Below the pieces are notes generated by a model that was not told the DNA's origin, made no database searches, and was given only the letters and a program-made list of their open reading frames with translations. Positions 37,018-44,750 of a stretch of 64,000 nucleotides of DNA are shown piece after piece. This stretch comes from Lachnospiraceae bacterium (GTDB lineage Bacteria > Bacillota > Clostridia > Lachnospirales > Lachnospiraceae), in NCBI GenBank assembly GCA_017431345.1, contig JAFRLH010000033.1, positions 1-64,000 on the forward strand, written 5' to 3'. How positions within the stretch are numbered: the first letter of the stretch is position 1; the number at the start of each line of letters is the position of its first letter. A program made the position numbers and the translations under genes.

Positions 37018-38307
37018 TTATTTCACTTCGTTCACGATCCCCAGGAACAGCGGGATCCCGCTTTCGCTGTCGATGATCGCATAGACAAAAGGCCTGTTCA
37101 GATATACCTTTTTGATTTTGGCGTCCGGCCTGAAAACAGAGTTCGCTTTCATGACTACAGCTGTCACGGCAGCTGCCTCTGTGCCGTCCTTGTCAAGCTT
37201 GATATAGGTCTTATGCAGGATATCGTCGACGGAGACTGACTGGGCTGTCATATTCCGGAAATCCGCTTTTTTGGTGAAGGCTGTTTTGACGCCTGCCTTC
37301 CGCAGCGGCTTTTTCAGGGAAGTCTTGTATTCGTAGGAGAATTCCGGCATGCGTGTTTCCACGGTCACGCCTTCCGAAGTGCGGTTCCGGTACCCTTTTA
37401 TCCATTTGGCGCCGGTGAGCTTTTTCGCATATGTCCGCGCGGACATGCCTTTCGGAGGAAGCAGCGCCGCAAATGCTGTTTCGCCGCCTTCGTAATACTT
37501 TACGAATCCTTTTCCGCCGGCGATCTCCAGATAAATATGTTCCTTGCCTTCCAGCATATCGACCTTTTTCTTTTTTCCGGCAGAGGATGTAAAAGTGCGC
37601 TTCACTGTATCCCGATACGGCGTCGCCCAGCTTCCTTTAAAATAGACAGCGTTCATCAGGACGGCTCTCGCGGAGGGATCCAGCCGATCGATGATCTGTG
37701 CGATCTTTCCGTGCGTATGATTGTAAGTCCAGTTGTTCATGTCCTTTACGGTACTGCTGTCAAAGGGAGCCTTATAAAGATCGGCGCCATAGACCTGTAC
37801 GATCTTCTTCAGATATTTTTTCTTTATGCTGATCAGGCCTTTTCTGTACCAGAATGAATTTGCGGTGTCATAGCGGATGGATCTGGAGGCGGCCAGCCTT
37901 CTGTGGAGTCCGTTCAGGCGCTTCCCGTAAGTGCCCGTTTTCGTACCGCCCAGCGCCTTGTTCAATTCTTTATACGTCTTTCCTTTTGCGCCGGCCTCCA
38001 TCATGGCAAGGACAGTAATGACAGAATCCGGCGAAAGGAGGATGTTCTCGTTTTTCTTCCCGGCAAGAACAGTCTCTTTAAACAGGGAAAATGAAGTGTC
38101 CGAGGCAGCATCGGCAAAGCGCTTCGTTGTTTTTTTGTACAGTTTTTTCGCAGAGGAATATCGTTCGGAGACCCGGACAGATTTATTGCTGAGCGGCCGT
38201 TCGGCAAAATCATCCGCATACGCCGGCTGCCCCGGCATAAACGCAGTCAGGAAAAGCAGTACAGCGCACAATACGGAAACAGTCCGTCTGAAAACAGTTT
38301 GATCCAT
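37018..38307 (-). CDS. secreted serpin
   Basis: A 429-residue serine protease inhibitor. A cleavable signal peptide (hydrophobic stretch VLCAVLLFLTAFMPGQ, likely cut after AYA) shows export. The serpin core includes NILLSPDSVITVLAMMEAGAKG, a motif like the family's strand-6B/helix-B signature. The reactive loop hinge DGTEAAAVTAVVM keeps small residues, which is typical of inhibitory serpins, and the end PFVYAIIDSESGIPLFLGIV matches the serpin signature. The target protease is unknown; P1-P1' may be near Asn-Ser by simple counting. The start at 38307 follows GAAAGGAA; an ORF extension to 38496 runs through the next gene. Confidence 0.88.
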   Translation of the reverse strand: MDQTVFRRTVSVLCAVLLFLTAFMPGQPAYADDFAERPLSNKSVRVSERYSSAKKLYKKTTKRFADAASDTSFSLFKETVLAGKKNENILLSPDSVITVLAMMEAGAKGKTYKELNKALGGTKTGTYGKRLNGLHRRLAASRSIRYDTANSFWYRKGLISIKKKYLKKIVQVYGADLYKAPFDSSTVKDMNNWTYNHTHGKIAQIIDRLDPSARAVLMNAVYFKGSWATPYRDTVKRTFTSSAGKKKKVDMLEGKEHIYLEIAGGKGFVKYYEGGETAFAALLPPKGMSARTYAKKLTGAKWIKGYRNRTSEGVTVETRMPEFSYEYKTSLKKPLRKAGVKTAFTKKADFRNMTAQSVSVDDILHKTYIKLDKDGTEAAAVTAVVMKANSVFRPDAKIKKVYLNRPFVYAIIDSESGIPLFLGIVNEVK

Positions 38308-38332
38308 TTTTTCATTCCTTTCTTTATAAAAA

Positions 38333-38503
38333 TCAGTTCTGATGCCTGACGATGGCATACTCATCATCATGTCTGTAGAACGGGCAGGTCTTTCTGCCGC
38401 TGCCAAGAAGCCTGGCGTAATCGTCTTCATCCATATTGACGGAACAGTAATATGTTTCGTCTTCGTCATCCCATTCATAGTAGCTGCAGTCTTCACAATT
38501 CAT
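38333..38503 (-). CDS. small Cys-containing acidic protein
   Basis: A 56-residue protein: MNCEDCSYYEWDDEDETYYC at the start, later TCPFYRHDDEYAIVRHQN. Four cysteines (two as CxxC) could bind a metal. It resembles short clostridial proteins of the DUF6472 type, from memory. Function unknown. The start at 38503 follows AGAGGTGA. It sits 25 bases upstream of the serpin gene on the same strand. Confidence 0.65.
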   Translation of the reverse strand: MNCEDCSYYEWDDEDETYYCSVNMDEDDYARLLGSGRKTCPFYRHDDEYAIVRHQN

Positions 38504-38663
38504 CGTACGGTCACCTCTGTTCTCTGTCCCGGCGGTCATAAGTATAGATTAACTATAGCACAGAATGGAAAAAAGGGATATAATAAGAACAACGGAAGCC
38601 GGTCATCGGACAGGGAGAGACCCGTAAAGGCATTCCGCAGCAGGATAAGAAGGAGGAAAAATC

Positions 38664-38885
38664 ATGGCAGAACTGAATATCAATGAGATCGTAAAGGCAA
38701 TCGAAGGCATACTGAAGGCTGATCCCGGACTGATCGAGAAAGCGAAGAAGGATCCTTCCGGTGCGATCAAAGCGGCCACAGGCCTGGATATTTCTCCGAA
38801 GCAGCTTGCCGACGCCGCAAAGCAGCTGGAAGGCAAGGTGGACCTCGCGCAGGTCGGTGAGTTCCTGAAGAATCTGAAGCTGTAA
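38664..38885 (+). CDS. small conserved-looking helical protein
   Basis: A 73-residue protein, mostly amphipathic helix by composition (many Lys, Ala, Leu, Asp), with no membrane segment. RBS AAGGAGGAA lies 6-7 bases before the ATG and a TATAAT lies at about 38577. It starts an apparent operon with thiamine diphosphokinase and a flavin reductase. I do not recognise a family. The strong translation signals make it very likely to be a real gene. Confidence 0.7.
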   Translation: MAELNINEIVKAIEGILKADPGLIEKAKKDPSGAIKAATGLDISPKQLADAAKQLEGKVDLAQVGEFLKNLKL

Positions 38886-38902
38886 GGGAGACCGGAAACA
38901 GA

Positions 38903-39547
38903 ATGAGAACAGAGGATGCCGGGAAGGTCTGCTGCCTTATAGGCGCAGGCCTTTTCGGCGAAGAATTTATTTCCCCCGGGAAAGGCGGTCTGATCATTGC
39001 CTGCGACGGTGGGATCAGATCGTGTAAGGAAAAGGGCATCAGGCCGGATATCCTCATAGGCGATTTTGATTCGCTGGGCTATGTGCCTGACGGCGGAGAG
39101 GTGATTACGCTGCCTGTGAGGAAGGATGTCACGGATCTTTGGGCTGCCTATGAAGAAGGAAAGCGCAGAGGGTACCGGATTTTCCGGATTTTCGGAGCGG
39201 CGGGAGGAGCAAGGCCTTCGCATACGATCGCGAATATCCAGATGCTGTCCCATATGGCTGTGAACGGCTGCAGGGGAGTGCTGTACGGCCCCGGTGCGGA
39301 ATACTGTGTCCTGCGCAATGATCAATTGAAAATCGAACGGTCGGAAATGGAAGGGACGAAGCATATTTCTGTCCTCTCTCTGTCAGACAGAGCGGAAGGC
39401 GTGACCATCAAAGGGCTTTCGTATGAACTGGATGACGCGGTGCTCACAAATGAATTTCCCCTGGGCGTCGGCAATCTGCCGGATGGCAGGGATGCTGAGA
39501 TCTCGGTCAGGAACGGAACGCTGCTTGTCATCACGGAAAGGGCATGA
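38903..39547 (+). CDS. thiN: thiamine diphosphokinase
   Basis: A 214-residue thiamine pyrophosphokinase. ACDGGIRSC and PDILIGDFDSLG are the catalytic acidic motifs, VRKDVTDLWAAYEEG resembles the conserved KDxTD motif, and GAAGGARPSHTIANIQML is the GGR-DH-like motif. It converts thiamine to thiamine diphosphate with ATP. RBS GGGAGA. It overlaps an upstream-start reading of the next gene and is probably in one operon with it. Confidence 0.87.
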   Translation: MRTEDAGKVCCLIGAGLFGEEFISPGKGGLIIACDGGIRSCKEKGIRPDILIGDFDSLGYVPDGGEVITLPVRKDVTDLWAAYEEGKRRGYRIFRIFGAAGGARPSHTIANIQMLSHMAVNGCRGVLYGPGAEYCVLRNDQLKIERSEMEGTKHISVLSLSDRAEGVTIKGLSYELDDAVLTNEFPLGVGNLPDGRDAEISVRNGTLLVITERA

Positions 39548-39573
39548 CAGCGGTTCGCAAAGAAGGTGTGAAT

Positions 39574-40164
39574 ATGGAGAAGATCAGTTTTAAACCCGGA
39601 AATATGGTCTACCCGGTGCCGGCGGTCATGGTATCGTGCGGAAAATACGGAGAAAAAACCAATATCGTGACTGCGGCATGGACGGGAACGGTGTGCTCGG
39701 ATCCGCCGATGGCGTATGTGTCGCTGCGGCCGGAACGGTATTCTTATGGCGTCATTGAAGAATCCGGCGAATATGTGATCAATCTGGTGACGGAAGATCT
39801 GGCGAAAGCCATGGATTACTGCGGTGTGCGTTCCGGGAGGGATGTCGACAAATGGAAGGAATGCGGTCTTACCCCGATCCCTTCTGAAACGGTAAAATGC
39901 CCGGCGATCGCAGAGTCTCCCGTGAATATCGAGTGCAGGGTGACGCAGAAACTCGGACTCGGATCACACCATATGTTCCTGGCAGAAGTGACTGCGGTAA
40001 GGGTCGACGGAAAATATATGAAGGATACAGGCGCTTTCGATCTGAATGCGTCCCGTCTGCTGGCTTATTCCCACGGAACTTATTTCGGACTCGGGAAGAA
40101 ACTCGGAACTTTTGGATACAGTGTCAGAAAGACGAAGGACGGAAGACCTAAGCGGAAGAAATGA
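39574..40164 (+). CDS. flavin reductase-like (flavoredoxin) protein
   Basis: A 196-residue split-barrel FMN protein. PAVMVSCGKYGEKTNIVTAAWTG and DPPMAYVSLRPERYSY are typical of the flavin reductase-like domain, followed by EFVINLV-type (EYVINLVTEDL). The likely job is binding FMN for electron transfer in the cytoplasm; the partner is unknown. I chose the ATG at 39574 (after AAGAAGGTG) over 39544, which overlaps the thiN stop. Confidence 0.8.
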   Translation: MEKISFKPGNMVYPVPAVMVSCGKYGEKTNIVTAAWTGTVCSDPPMAYVSLRPERYSYGVIEESGEYVINLVTEDLAKAMDYCGVRSGRDVDKWKECGLTPIPSETVKCPAIAESPVNIECRVTQKLGLGSHHMFLAEVTAVRVDGKYMKDTGAFDLNASRLLAYSHGTYFGLGKKLGTFGYSVRKTKDGRPKRKK

Positions 40165-40205
40165 AACAGGATCCGGAGAGAACACAGTGCCTATACAGAA
40201 ATGCA

Positions 40206-40234
40206 CAAAAAAAGATCATCCGTAAGGATGGTCT
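40206..40234 (-). terminator. terminator of the tRNA-Leu transcript
   Basis: On minus, AGACCATCC, TTAC loop, GGATGATCT and a T-run. Confidence 0.75.
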
Positions 40235-40240
40235 TTTTGC

Positions 40241-40323
40241 TGCGGGAGATGGGACTTGAACCCACACGCACTTTGTGCACATGATCCTTAGTCATGCCTG
40301 TCTGCCAGTTCCAGCACTCCCGC
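40241..40323 (-). tRNA. tRNA-Leu, anticodon AAG
   Basis: An 83-nt class II tRNA. Acceptor GCGGGAG/CTCCCGC, anticodon stem CATGA/TCATG with loop CTAAGGA, giving anticodon AAG, a long variable arm (TGCAC/GTGCG) and T arm GGGTTCAAGTCCC. CCA is not encoded (GCA follows the discriminator A). A34 would normally be edited to inosine. Confidence 0.85.
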
Positions 40324-40351
40324 ATCCGTATGATGCCCGTGAAAAAAAGAA

Positions 40352-40436
40352 TGCGGATGGCGGGACTTGAACCCGCACCCAAGTAATATGGACATGAACC
40401 TGAATCATGCGCGTATGCCAATTCCGCCACATCCGC
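40352..40436 (-). tRNA. tRNA-Leu, anticodon CAG
   Basis: An 85-nt class II tRNA. Acceptor GCGGATG/CATCCGC, anticodon stem CATGA/TCATG with loop TTCAGGT, anticodon CAG, long variable arm, T arm CGGGTTCAAGTCCCG. It is first in a two-tRNA transcript. Confidence 0.9.
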
Positions 40437-40461
40437 ATCTGTCGCTTTCGCGTGCCTAGTT

Positions 40462-40490
40462 ATAGTAGCACTAATAAAAATCCTTGTCAA
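40462..40490 (-). promoter_or_regulatory. promoter of the two tRNA-Leu genes
   Basis: On minus, TTGACA (40485-40490), 17-bp spacer, TACTAT (40462-40467). Confidence 0.8.
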
Positions 40491-40554
40491 TCACAAATTT
40501 GATTTTTTGACAAATTATTTCTGCAGTCAGATCGCGCGAAAACATCCTGTGCGT

Positions 40555-40582
40555 TTGCATTATTCTGCATTTGTGCTATCAT
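40555..40582 (+). promoter_or_regulatory. promoter of the yggS-like gene
   Basis: TTGCAT (40555-40560), 16-bp spacer, TATCAT (40577-40582). Confidence 0.55.
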
Positions 40583-40613
40583 AGCGGGGAACACTCTTGA
40601 AGGAGACAGGAAA

Positions 40614-41303
40614 ATGGTCACGGAGAATTATAAAGCAGTTGAAAAACGTGTGTGCGAAGCAGCCGCCCGGGCCGGGAGAGACAGAAACGAGATCGTGCTC
40701 ATCGCCGTAAGCAAAACAAAACCGGTGGAACTTGTGCTGGAACTGACGGAAGCCGGTGTCAGGGATTTCGGGGAGAACCATGCGCAGGAACTGGTACAGA
40801 AGTATGAGGTGATCCATGAAGGGATCAACTGGCATTTCATCGGGCATCTGCAGCGGAACAAGGTGAAATACGTGGTCGGCAGAGCCTGCCTGATCCATTC
40901 GGTATCGTCGCTGCGCCTGGCAGAGGAGATCAATAAGGAGTCCCTGAAAAAAGGCGTTGTTTCCGATATCCTGATGGAAGTCAATATCGCGGATGAAGAG
41001 ACGAAATCAGGCATTTCCGACGAGGAAGCCGAAACGCTTTTAAGACAGATCTCTGAACTTCCGGCACTGCGGGTAAAAGGACTGATGGCCATCGCCCCGC
41101 CTGTGGACGATCCGGAAGAGAACCGCGGCTATTTCAGGCAGATGCGGGCGCTCAGGGATAAGTTCAATACGCTGGGACTGCCGAATGTCGATCTGAAAGA
41201 ACTGTCCATGGGAATGACAGGTGATTTTGAAGTGGCCATAGAAGAGGGCGCTACAATGGTACGCGTTGGGACGGCTATCTTCGGCGAACGGCATTACGAT
41301 TGA
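40614..41303 (+). CDS. yggS: YggS/PROSC-family PLP homeostasis protein
   Basis: A 229-residue single-domain PLP-binding barrel. IVLIAVSKTKPVELV contains the PLP lysine, and FGENHAQELVQKYE, WHFIGHLQRNKVKY and LSMGMTGDFEVAIEEGATMVRVGTAIFG are the family landmarks. It binds pyridoxal phosphate and balances B6 and amino acid pools; no catalytic activity is established. In many Firmicutes it lies near sepF and divisome genes, but not here. RBS AAGGAGA. Confidence 0.92.
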   Translation: MVTENYKAVEKRVCEAAARAGRDRNEIVLIAVSKTKPVELVLELTEAGVRDFGENHAQELVQKYEVIHEGINWHFIGHLQRNKVKYVVGRACLIHSVSSLRLAEEINKESLKKGVVSDILMEVNIADEETKSGISDEEAETLLRQISELPALRVKGLMAIAPPVDDPEENRGYFRQMRALRDKFNTLGLPNVDLKELSMGMTGDFEVAIEEGATMVRVGTAIFGERHYD

Positions 41304-41345
41304 ATAAATGATGCCGGTGATTTATATAATAAATAAAAATGCCCG

Positions 41346-41374
41346 TTGAACTTTCGAAAGTTTTGTGATATAAA
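41346..41374 (+). promoter_or_regulatory. lrp-type gene promoter with palindromic candidate operator
   Basis: TTGAAC (41346-41351), 17-bp spacer, TATAAA (41369-41374). A perfect 14-bp palindrome, AACTTTCGAAAGTT (41349-41362), lies between them and could bind the Lrp protein for autoregulation. Confidence 0.6.
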
Positions 41375-41425
41375 TAGTCAATAAGATGTCACGCTGTCGG
41401 CGGAAGTTTTAAAGGAAGAAGAAAT

Positions 41426-41866
41426 ATGGATAAGATCGACCGCAAACTGATCAGGCTGCTGCAGGAAAATGCCCGTTATACACTGAAACAGCTTTCGGAA
41501 AAGGTATACCTTTCCTCGCCTGCTGTCGCCGCAAGGATCGAAAAGCTCGAGGAACTGGGGATCATCACCGGCTATCATGCCGATGTCAGTCTGGAAAAAA
41601 TGGGATATCATATTACGGCGTTCATCAATATCGAGATGGATCCGAAACAGAAAGCAAGCTTTATTCCCTATATTACCACTGTACCGAATGTCATAGAGTG
41701 CAGTGTCGTATCCGGCAGCTTCGCGGTGCTTCTGAAGGTCGGCTTCCCGAACACCTCCGATCTGGATCTGTTCATCGGACAGCTTCAGAAATACGGACAT
41801 ACGGAGACGCAGATCGTTTTTTCGGTTCCGGTGTCCTACAGGGGGCTTGCGATCTCTGAAGAATAA
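41426..41866 (+). CDS. Lrp/AsnC-family transcriptional regulator
   Basis: A 146-residue regulator of normal family length. The N-terminal HTH (DKIDRKLIRLLQENARYTLK, then YLSSPAVAARIEKLEELGII) is followed by the RAM ligand domain (about 65-146), which binds amino acids and forms octamers. No amino acid gene is adjacent. It is monocistronic between its own promoter and a strong terminator. RBS AAGGAAGA. Confidence 0.9.
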   Translation: MDKIDRKLIRLLQENARYTLKQLSEKVYLSSPAVAARIEKLEELGIITGYHADVSLEKMGYHITAFINIEMDPKQKASFIPYITTVPNVIECSVVSGSFAVLLKVGFPNTSDLDLFIGQLQKYGHTETQIVFSVPVSYRGLAISEE

Positions 41867-41880
41867 GGAAACAGAACAGA

Positions 41881-41917
41881 ACGGACGGTGCACAGCGAGT
41901 GCATCGTCCGTTTTTTA
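41881..41917 (+). terminator. terminator of the lrp-type gene
   Basis: ACGGACGGTGCAC paired with GTGCATCGTCCGT (one mismatch), followed by a T-run. It also overlaps the end of the convergent DUF5662 gene. Confidence 0.85.
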
Positions 41918-42463
41918 ATACGTTTTATGGTGTTTCCGGTAGTGCCTGATATAGGCGATCGTATAATCTTCGCCCTTTATCTTTACCATATACAGGAGCC
42001 TTCCGAGGAACTTCGCTGTCTCGGGATGAAGAAGAGGAGATACGCCGCCTTTCATAAAATAGTTGTAGGCCATATCCTGTGTATATTTATCCCCGTTGTA
42101 GGTCCGGCAGGCGGCGAGCCGGTCGCAGAACATCTCAAGAACATATTTCAGCGGCATCTTTACACCGTGCAGCATCCCGTCTTTCTGCGAAAGAGAGTAA
42201 TCCGTCCAGTATTCCATATGATGCCGGTTCCGGCCCTTGTGGTGGATCCAGGCGGTGGAGAAGCCTGTGTCGCGGCGCTCGGCGTCGTTCGGACTGCGGA
42301 ATCCCTGATAATACTTCATTCCCGGTATAAACTCGGACGGGGAATACTTTGAAAGATCATGCGTCAGTCCCTGATAATACAGACCGATCCGGAAGCAGTA
42401 TCTCATAACGAGCAGACGGTGTTCCGTGATCGTCTTAAAATGTGAGATTATATGAGTCTTCAT
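41915..42463 (-). CDS. DUF5662-family protein
   Basis: A 182-residue cytoplasmic protein matching, from memory, DUF5662. It is rich in His and Tyr: THDLSKYSPSEF near residue 35, WIHHKGRNRHHMEYW near 72 and the Asp/Arg pair in MFCDRLAACRTY. The His/Asp pattern suggests metal binding or hydrolase chemistry, as in HD-like folds, but the function is unknown. It is common in gut clostridia. No clear operon partner. Confidence 0.75.
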   Translation of the reverse strand: MKTHIISHFKTITEHRLLVMRYCFRIGLYYQGLTHDLSKYSPSEFIPGMKYYQGFRSPNDAERRDTGFSTAWIHHKGRNRHHMEYWTDYSLSQKDGMLHGVKMPLKYVLEMFCDRLAACRTYNGDKYTQDMAYNYFMKGGVSPLLHPETAKFLGRLLYMVKIKGEDYTIAYIRHYRKHHKTY

Positions 42464-42565
42464 TGGCTTATCCCTGAAAAACAGCGAAAAATAATGTATT
42501 TGGTATTATTCTTCCTGTAAAAAAGAATAACATATATATTTTTTGCTTTCAAGCGTGTTAGTACA

Positions 42566-42594
42566 TTGACTTTTGTTTGGATGAATGCTATAAT
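42566..42594 (+). promoter_or_regulatory. promoter of the HTH-only regulator
   Basis: TTGACT (42566-42571), 17-bp spacer, TATAAT (42589-42594). Confidence 0.75.
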
Positions 42595-42644
42595 CCGATT
42601 GTTTTCGGGGAAATCTACAGTATTAGTATCAGGAGGTCGGAAAA

Positions 42645-42890
42645 TTGCAGCAGGGAAGCTACGGCAAATGCAGCCGTGTTCTGGACATATATACCCGTTT
42701 CATGGAAGGAGAAGTAATCAGAAAGAGGGAAGCGGCGGATTTTTACAAGATCAATGAACGTTCTGTGCAGCGGGATATTGACGACATCAGAGCGTTTCTT
42801 GATGACAGGCGTGTCTACGAACCGCAGGATCATCGCCGCATCGAGTATGACAGACTGCATAAAGGATTTATAATGACAGGGAACAGTTGA
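42645..42890 (+). CDS. HTH-only protein related to WYL-domain regulators
   Basis: An 81-residue protein starting with TTG, 8 bases after AGGAGG. It matches the N-terminal winged HTH of YafY/WYL regulators: KCSRVLDIYTRFMEGEVI, then NERSVQRDIDDIRAFLDDR. The WYL ligand domain that normally follows (about 200 residues) is absent: the stop lies inside a terminator hairpin. It may be a naturally minimal DNA-binding protein that competes with full-length paralogues, or a truncated remnant. The good promoter and RBS favour an active gene. Confidence 0.72.
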   Translation: MQQGSYGKCSRVLDIYTRFMEGEVIRKREAADFYKINERSVQRDIDDIRAFLDDRRVYEPQDHRRIEYDRLHKGFIMTGNS

Positions 42891-42908
42891 AAAGACTGTT
42901 CCTTTTTT
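42880..42908 (+). terminator. terminator overlapping the HTH gene stop
   Basis: GGAACAGT, 7-nt loop, ACTGTTCC, then six T. Confidence 0.88.
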
Positions 42909-43009
42909 GTGCAACAAATCGGGAAGAAAAAGCCGTTCGGGAAAAAATTAAAAAAAAACGAAATATTTTCTGAATTTGTTTCAAAATGACATCGTTTGTC
43001 TAATGCAAG

Positions 43010-43018
43010 TGTTATACT
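43010..43018 (+). promoter_or_regulatory. extended -10 promoter of the small RNA
   Basis: TGTTATACT, a TGn extended -10, with no good -35 at the usual distance. It lies about 7 bases before the first G of the stem-loop RNA. Confidence 0.5.
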
Positions 43019-43024
43019 GATAAT

Positions 43025-43100
43025 GGCTTTGTTGCAGAGGGTGCCATCCCCGCTCAGAAGATTATCCTTCCGGTATTTCTCTGTAATAAAGCCTTTTTTA
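43025..43100 (+). ncRNA. putative ~75-nt small RNA or attenuator
   Basis: GGCTTTGTTGCAGAG (43025-43039) pairs over 15 positions, two of them G-U wobbles, with CTCTGTAATAAAGCC (43079-43093) and is followed by seven T. The 39-nt loop contains GGGTGCCATCCC. With an extended -10 just upstream, this looks like a complete small transcription unit. It may be an independent sRNA or control the SPFH gene 150 bp downstream. Confidence 0.6.
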
Positions 43101-43252
43101 TTTTACAAGGCCGTTAAAATGTGATACATTTACTGTAATTGAAACAATACAGAGGCGCTGAAGAACCGGCGTGTATTGCTTTGATCATAAATATACCGGC
43201 AGGAGACTGTCCGGTATGGCAGTATGAGTGTAGAGATAAAGGAGGAAGGATA

Positions 43253-44596
43253 ATGGGTCTTATTGCAGCTGCACTTAATTCGGCAGGCGGAGTCATGGCT
43301 GATCAGTGGAAGGAATATTTCTACTGCCCGTCTCTTACAAACGATGTTCTGGTGGTAAAGGGACAGAAGAAAGTCTCCGGCAGATCATCCAATACCAAGG
43401 GATCCGACAATATCATTTCGAACGGATCCGTGATCGCCGTCAATGAAGGCCAGTGCATGATCCTTGTTGATCAGGGAAAAGTCACCGAGCTCTGCTCGGA
43501 ACCGGGAGAGTTCATCTACGACAGCTCGACAGAACCCTCGCTCTTTGCGTCCGGGGATCTGGCAAAGAATATCAAGGAAGTATTCGCTACGATCGGCAAG
43601 AGAGTCGGTTTCGGCGGGCTGGAAGCAAAGGATCAGAGAGTCTATTTCGTGAATATCAAGGAGATCATGGGCAATAAATACGGAACGCCCAATCCGGTTC
43701 CGTTCCGCGTTGTCGACACCAATATCGGCCTGGATATGGATGTCTCCATCAAGTGCTTCGGAGAATACAGCTACCGGATCACCAATCCTATTCTTTTCTA
43801 TACAAATGTCTGCGGCAACATCAACGGTACCTTCAAGAGATCCGAGATCGACGGCCAGCTCAAGAGCGAACTCCTGACCGCCCTGCAGCCTGCTTTTGCA
43901 AAGATCTCTGAAATGGGCATCCGTTACAGCGCGCTTCCCGGCCATACATTCGAGATCGCGAACGCCCTGAACGAAGTGCTTACGGCAAAATGGGGAGATC
44001 TCCGCGGAATCGAGATCGTATCCTTTGGCGTATCGGGTGTGAAAGCTTCCGAGGAAGACGAAGCGGCCATCAAGGAACTCCAGAAGACCGCGGTTTATCA
44101 GAACGCGAACATGGCTGCCGCTACTTTGGTCAATGCACAGGCGGAAGCGATGAAGGCAGCTGCTTCGAATCAGAATGCAGGGCCCGCAATGGCGTTTATG
44201 GGAATGAACATGGCCCAGCAGGCCGGCGGCATGAATGCACAGGATCTCTTCGCAATGGGCGCACAGCAGCAGGCAGCCAAACAGCAGGCGGCTGCACAGA
44301 CGCAGGAGCCTGCAAAGATGAAAGCAGGCGGAGATTCCTGGACATGCTCCTGCGGCGCCGTCAATACCGGAAAGTTCTGCGCGGAGTGCGGTTCTCCGAA
44401 GCCTGAAGACGGCTGGACCTGCGAATGCGGCGCAAAGAACAAAGGCAAATTCTGCACGAACTGCGGAAAGAAGAAACCGGCAGGCGCTCCGCTGTATAAA
44501 TGCGACAAGTGCGGCTGGGAGCCCGAAGATCCCTATCATCCTCCGAAGTTCTGCCCGGAATGCGGGGATCCGTTTGATGAGAATGATCAGGTATAA
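43253..44596 (+). CDS. SPFH-domain protein with C-terminal zinc ribbons (YdjI-like)
   Basis: A 447-residue protein. The SPFH/band-7-like part (about 30-290, including VNEGQCMILVDQGKV and the RYSALPGHTFEIANALNEVL region) is followed by an Ala/Gln/Met-rich hinge (about 300-355) and three zinc ribbon motifs: CSCGAVNTGKFCAECG, CECGAKNKGKFCTNCG and CDKCG to CPECG. It matches the YdjI / virion core protein group that works with PspA-like membrane stress systems in Bacillus; no PspA gene is adjacent. The start at 43253 follows AAAGGAGGAAGG. A terminator hairpin follows at 44615-44654. Confidence 0.82.
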   Translation: MGLIAAALNSAGGVMADQWKEYFYCPSLTNDVLVVKGQKKVSGRSSNTKGSDNIISNGSVIAVNEGQCMILVDQGKVTELCSEPGEFIYDSSTEPSLFASGDLAKNIKEVFATIGKRVGFGGLEAKDQRVYFVNIKEIMGNKYGTPNPVPFRVVDTNIGLDMDVSIKCFGEYSYRITNPILFYTNVCGNINGTFKRSEIDGQLKSELLTALQPAFAKISEMGIRYSALPGHTFEIANALNEVLTAKWGDLRGIEIVSFGVSGVKASEEDEAAIKELQKTAVYQNANMAAATLVNAQAEAMKAAASNQNAGPAMAFMGMNMAQQAGGMNAQDLFAMGAQQQAAKQQAAAQTQEPAKMKAGGDSWTCSCGAVNTGKFCAECGSPKPEDGWTCECGAKNKGKFCTNCGKKKPAGAPLYKCDKCGWEPEDPYHPPKFCPECGDPFDENDQV

Positions 44597-44614
44597 ATAA
44601 TCTGTTTAAAGTTG

Positions 44615-44654
44615 CAGCCGGGGAATGCAGGAATAGATTCCGATTCCCCGGCTG
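44615..44654 (+). terminator. terminator of the SPFH gene
   Basis: CAGCCGGGGAAT (44615-44626) pairs perfectly with ATTCCCCGGCTG (44643-44654); a weak T-rich tail follows. Confidence 0.75.
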
Positions 44655-44750
44655 TAATATTTTCATGAATAAATATTCATAGATAATTAAAGTTTCCGGA
44701 TGCGCTTCTATGATATACTTATAGTCAGATTTTATTGCGGAGCTGTATGG

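Larger units (their letters stand above)
42909..43252. other. intergenic region before the SPFH gene
   Basis: Holds an A/T-rich stretch (42945-42985), an extended -10 promoter, a compact terminated RNA (43025-43100) and the ribosome site of the SPFH gene. An in-frame open stretch upstream of 43253 lacks a ribosome site and is not taken as coding. Confidence 0.6.

Noticed and set aside
43139-43252. N-terminal extension of the SPFH protein
   Set aside because: No ribosome site at 43139, while AAAGGAGGAAGG precedes the ATG at 43253.
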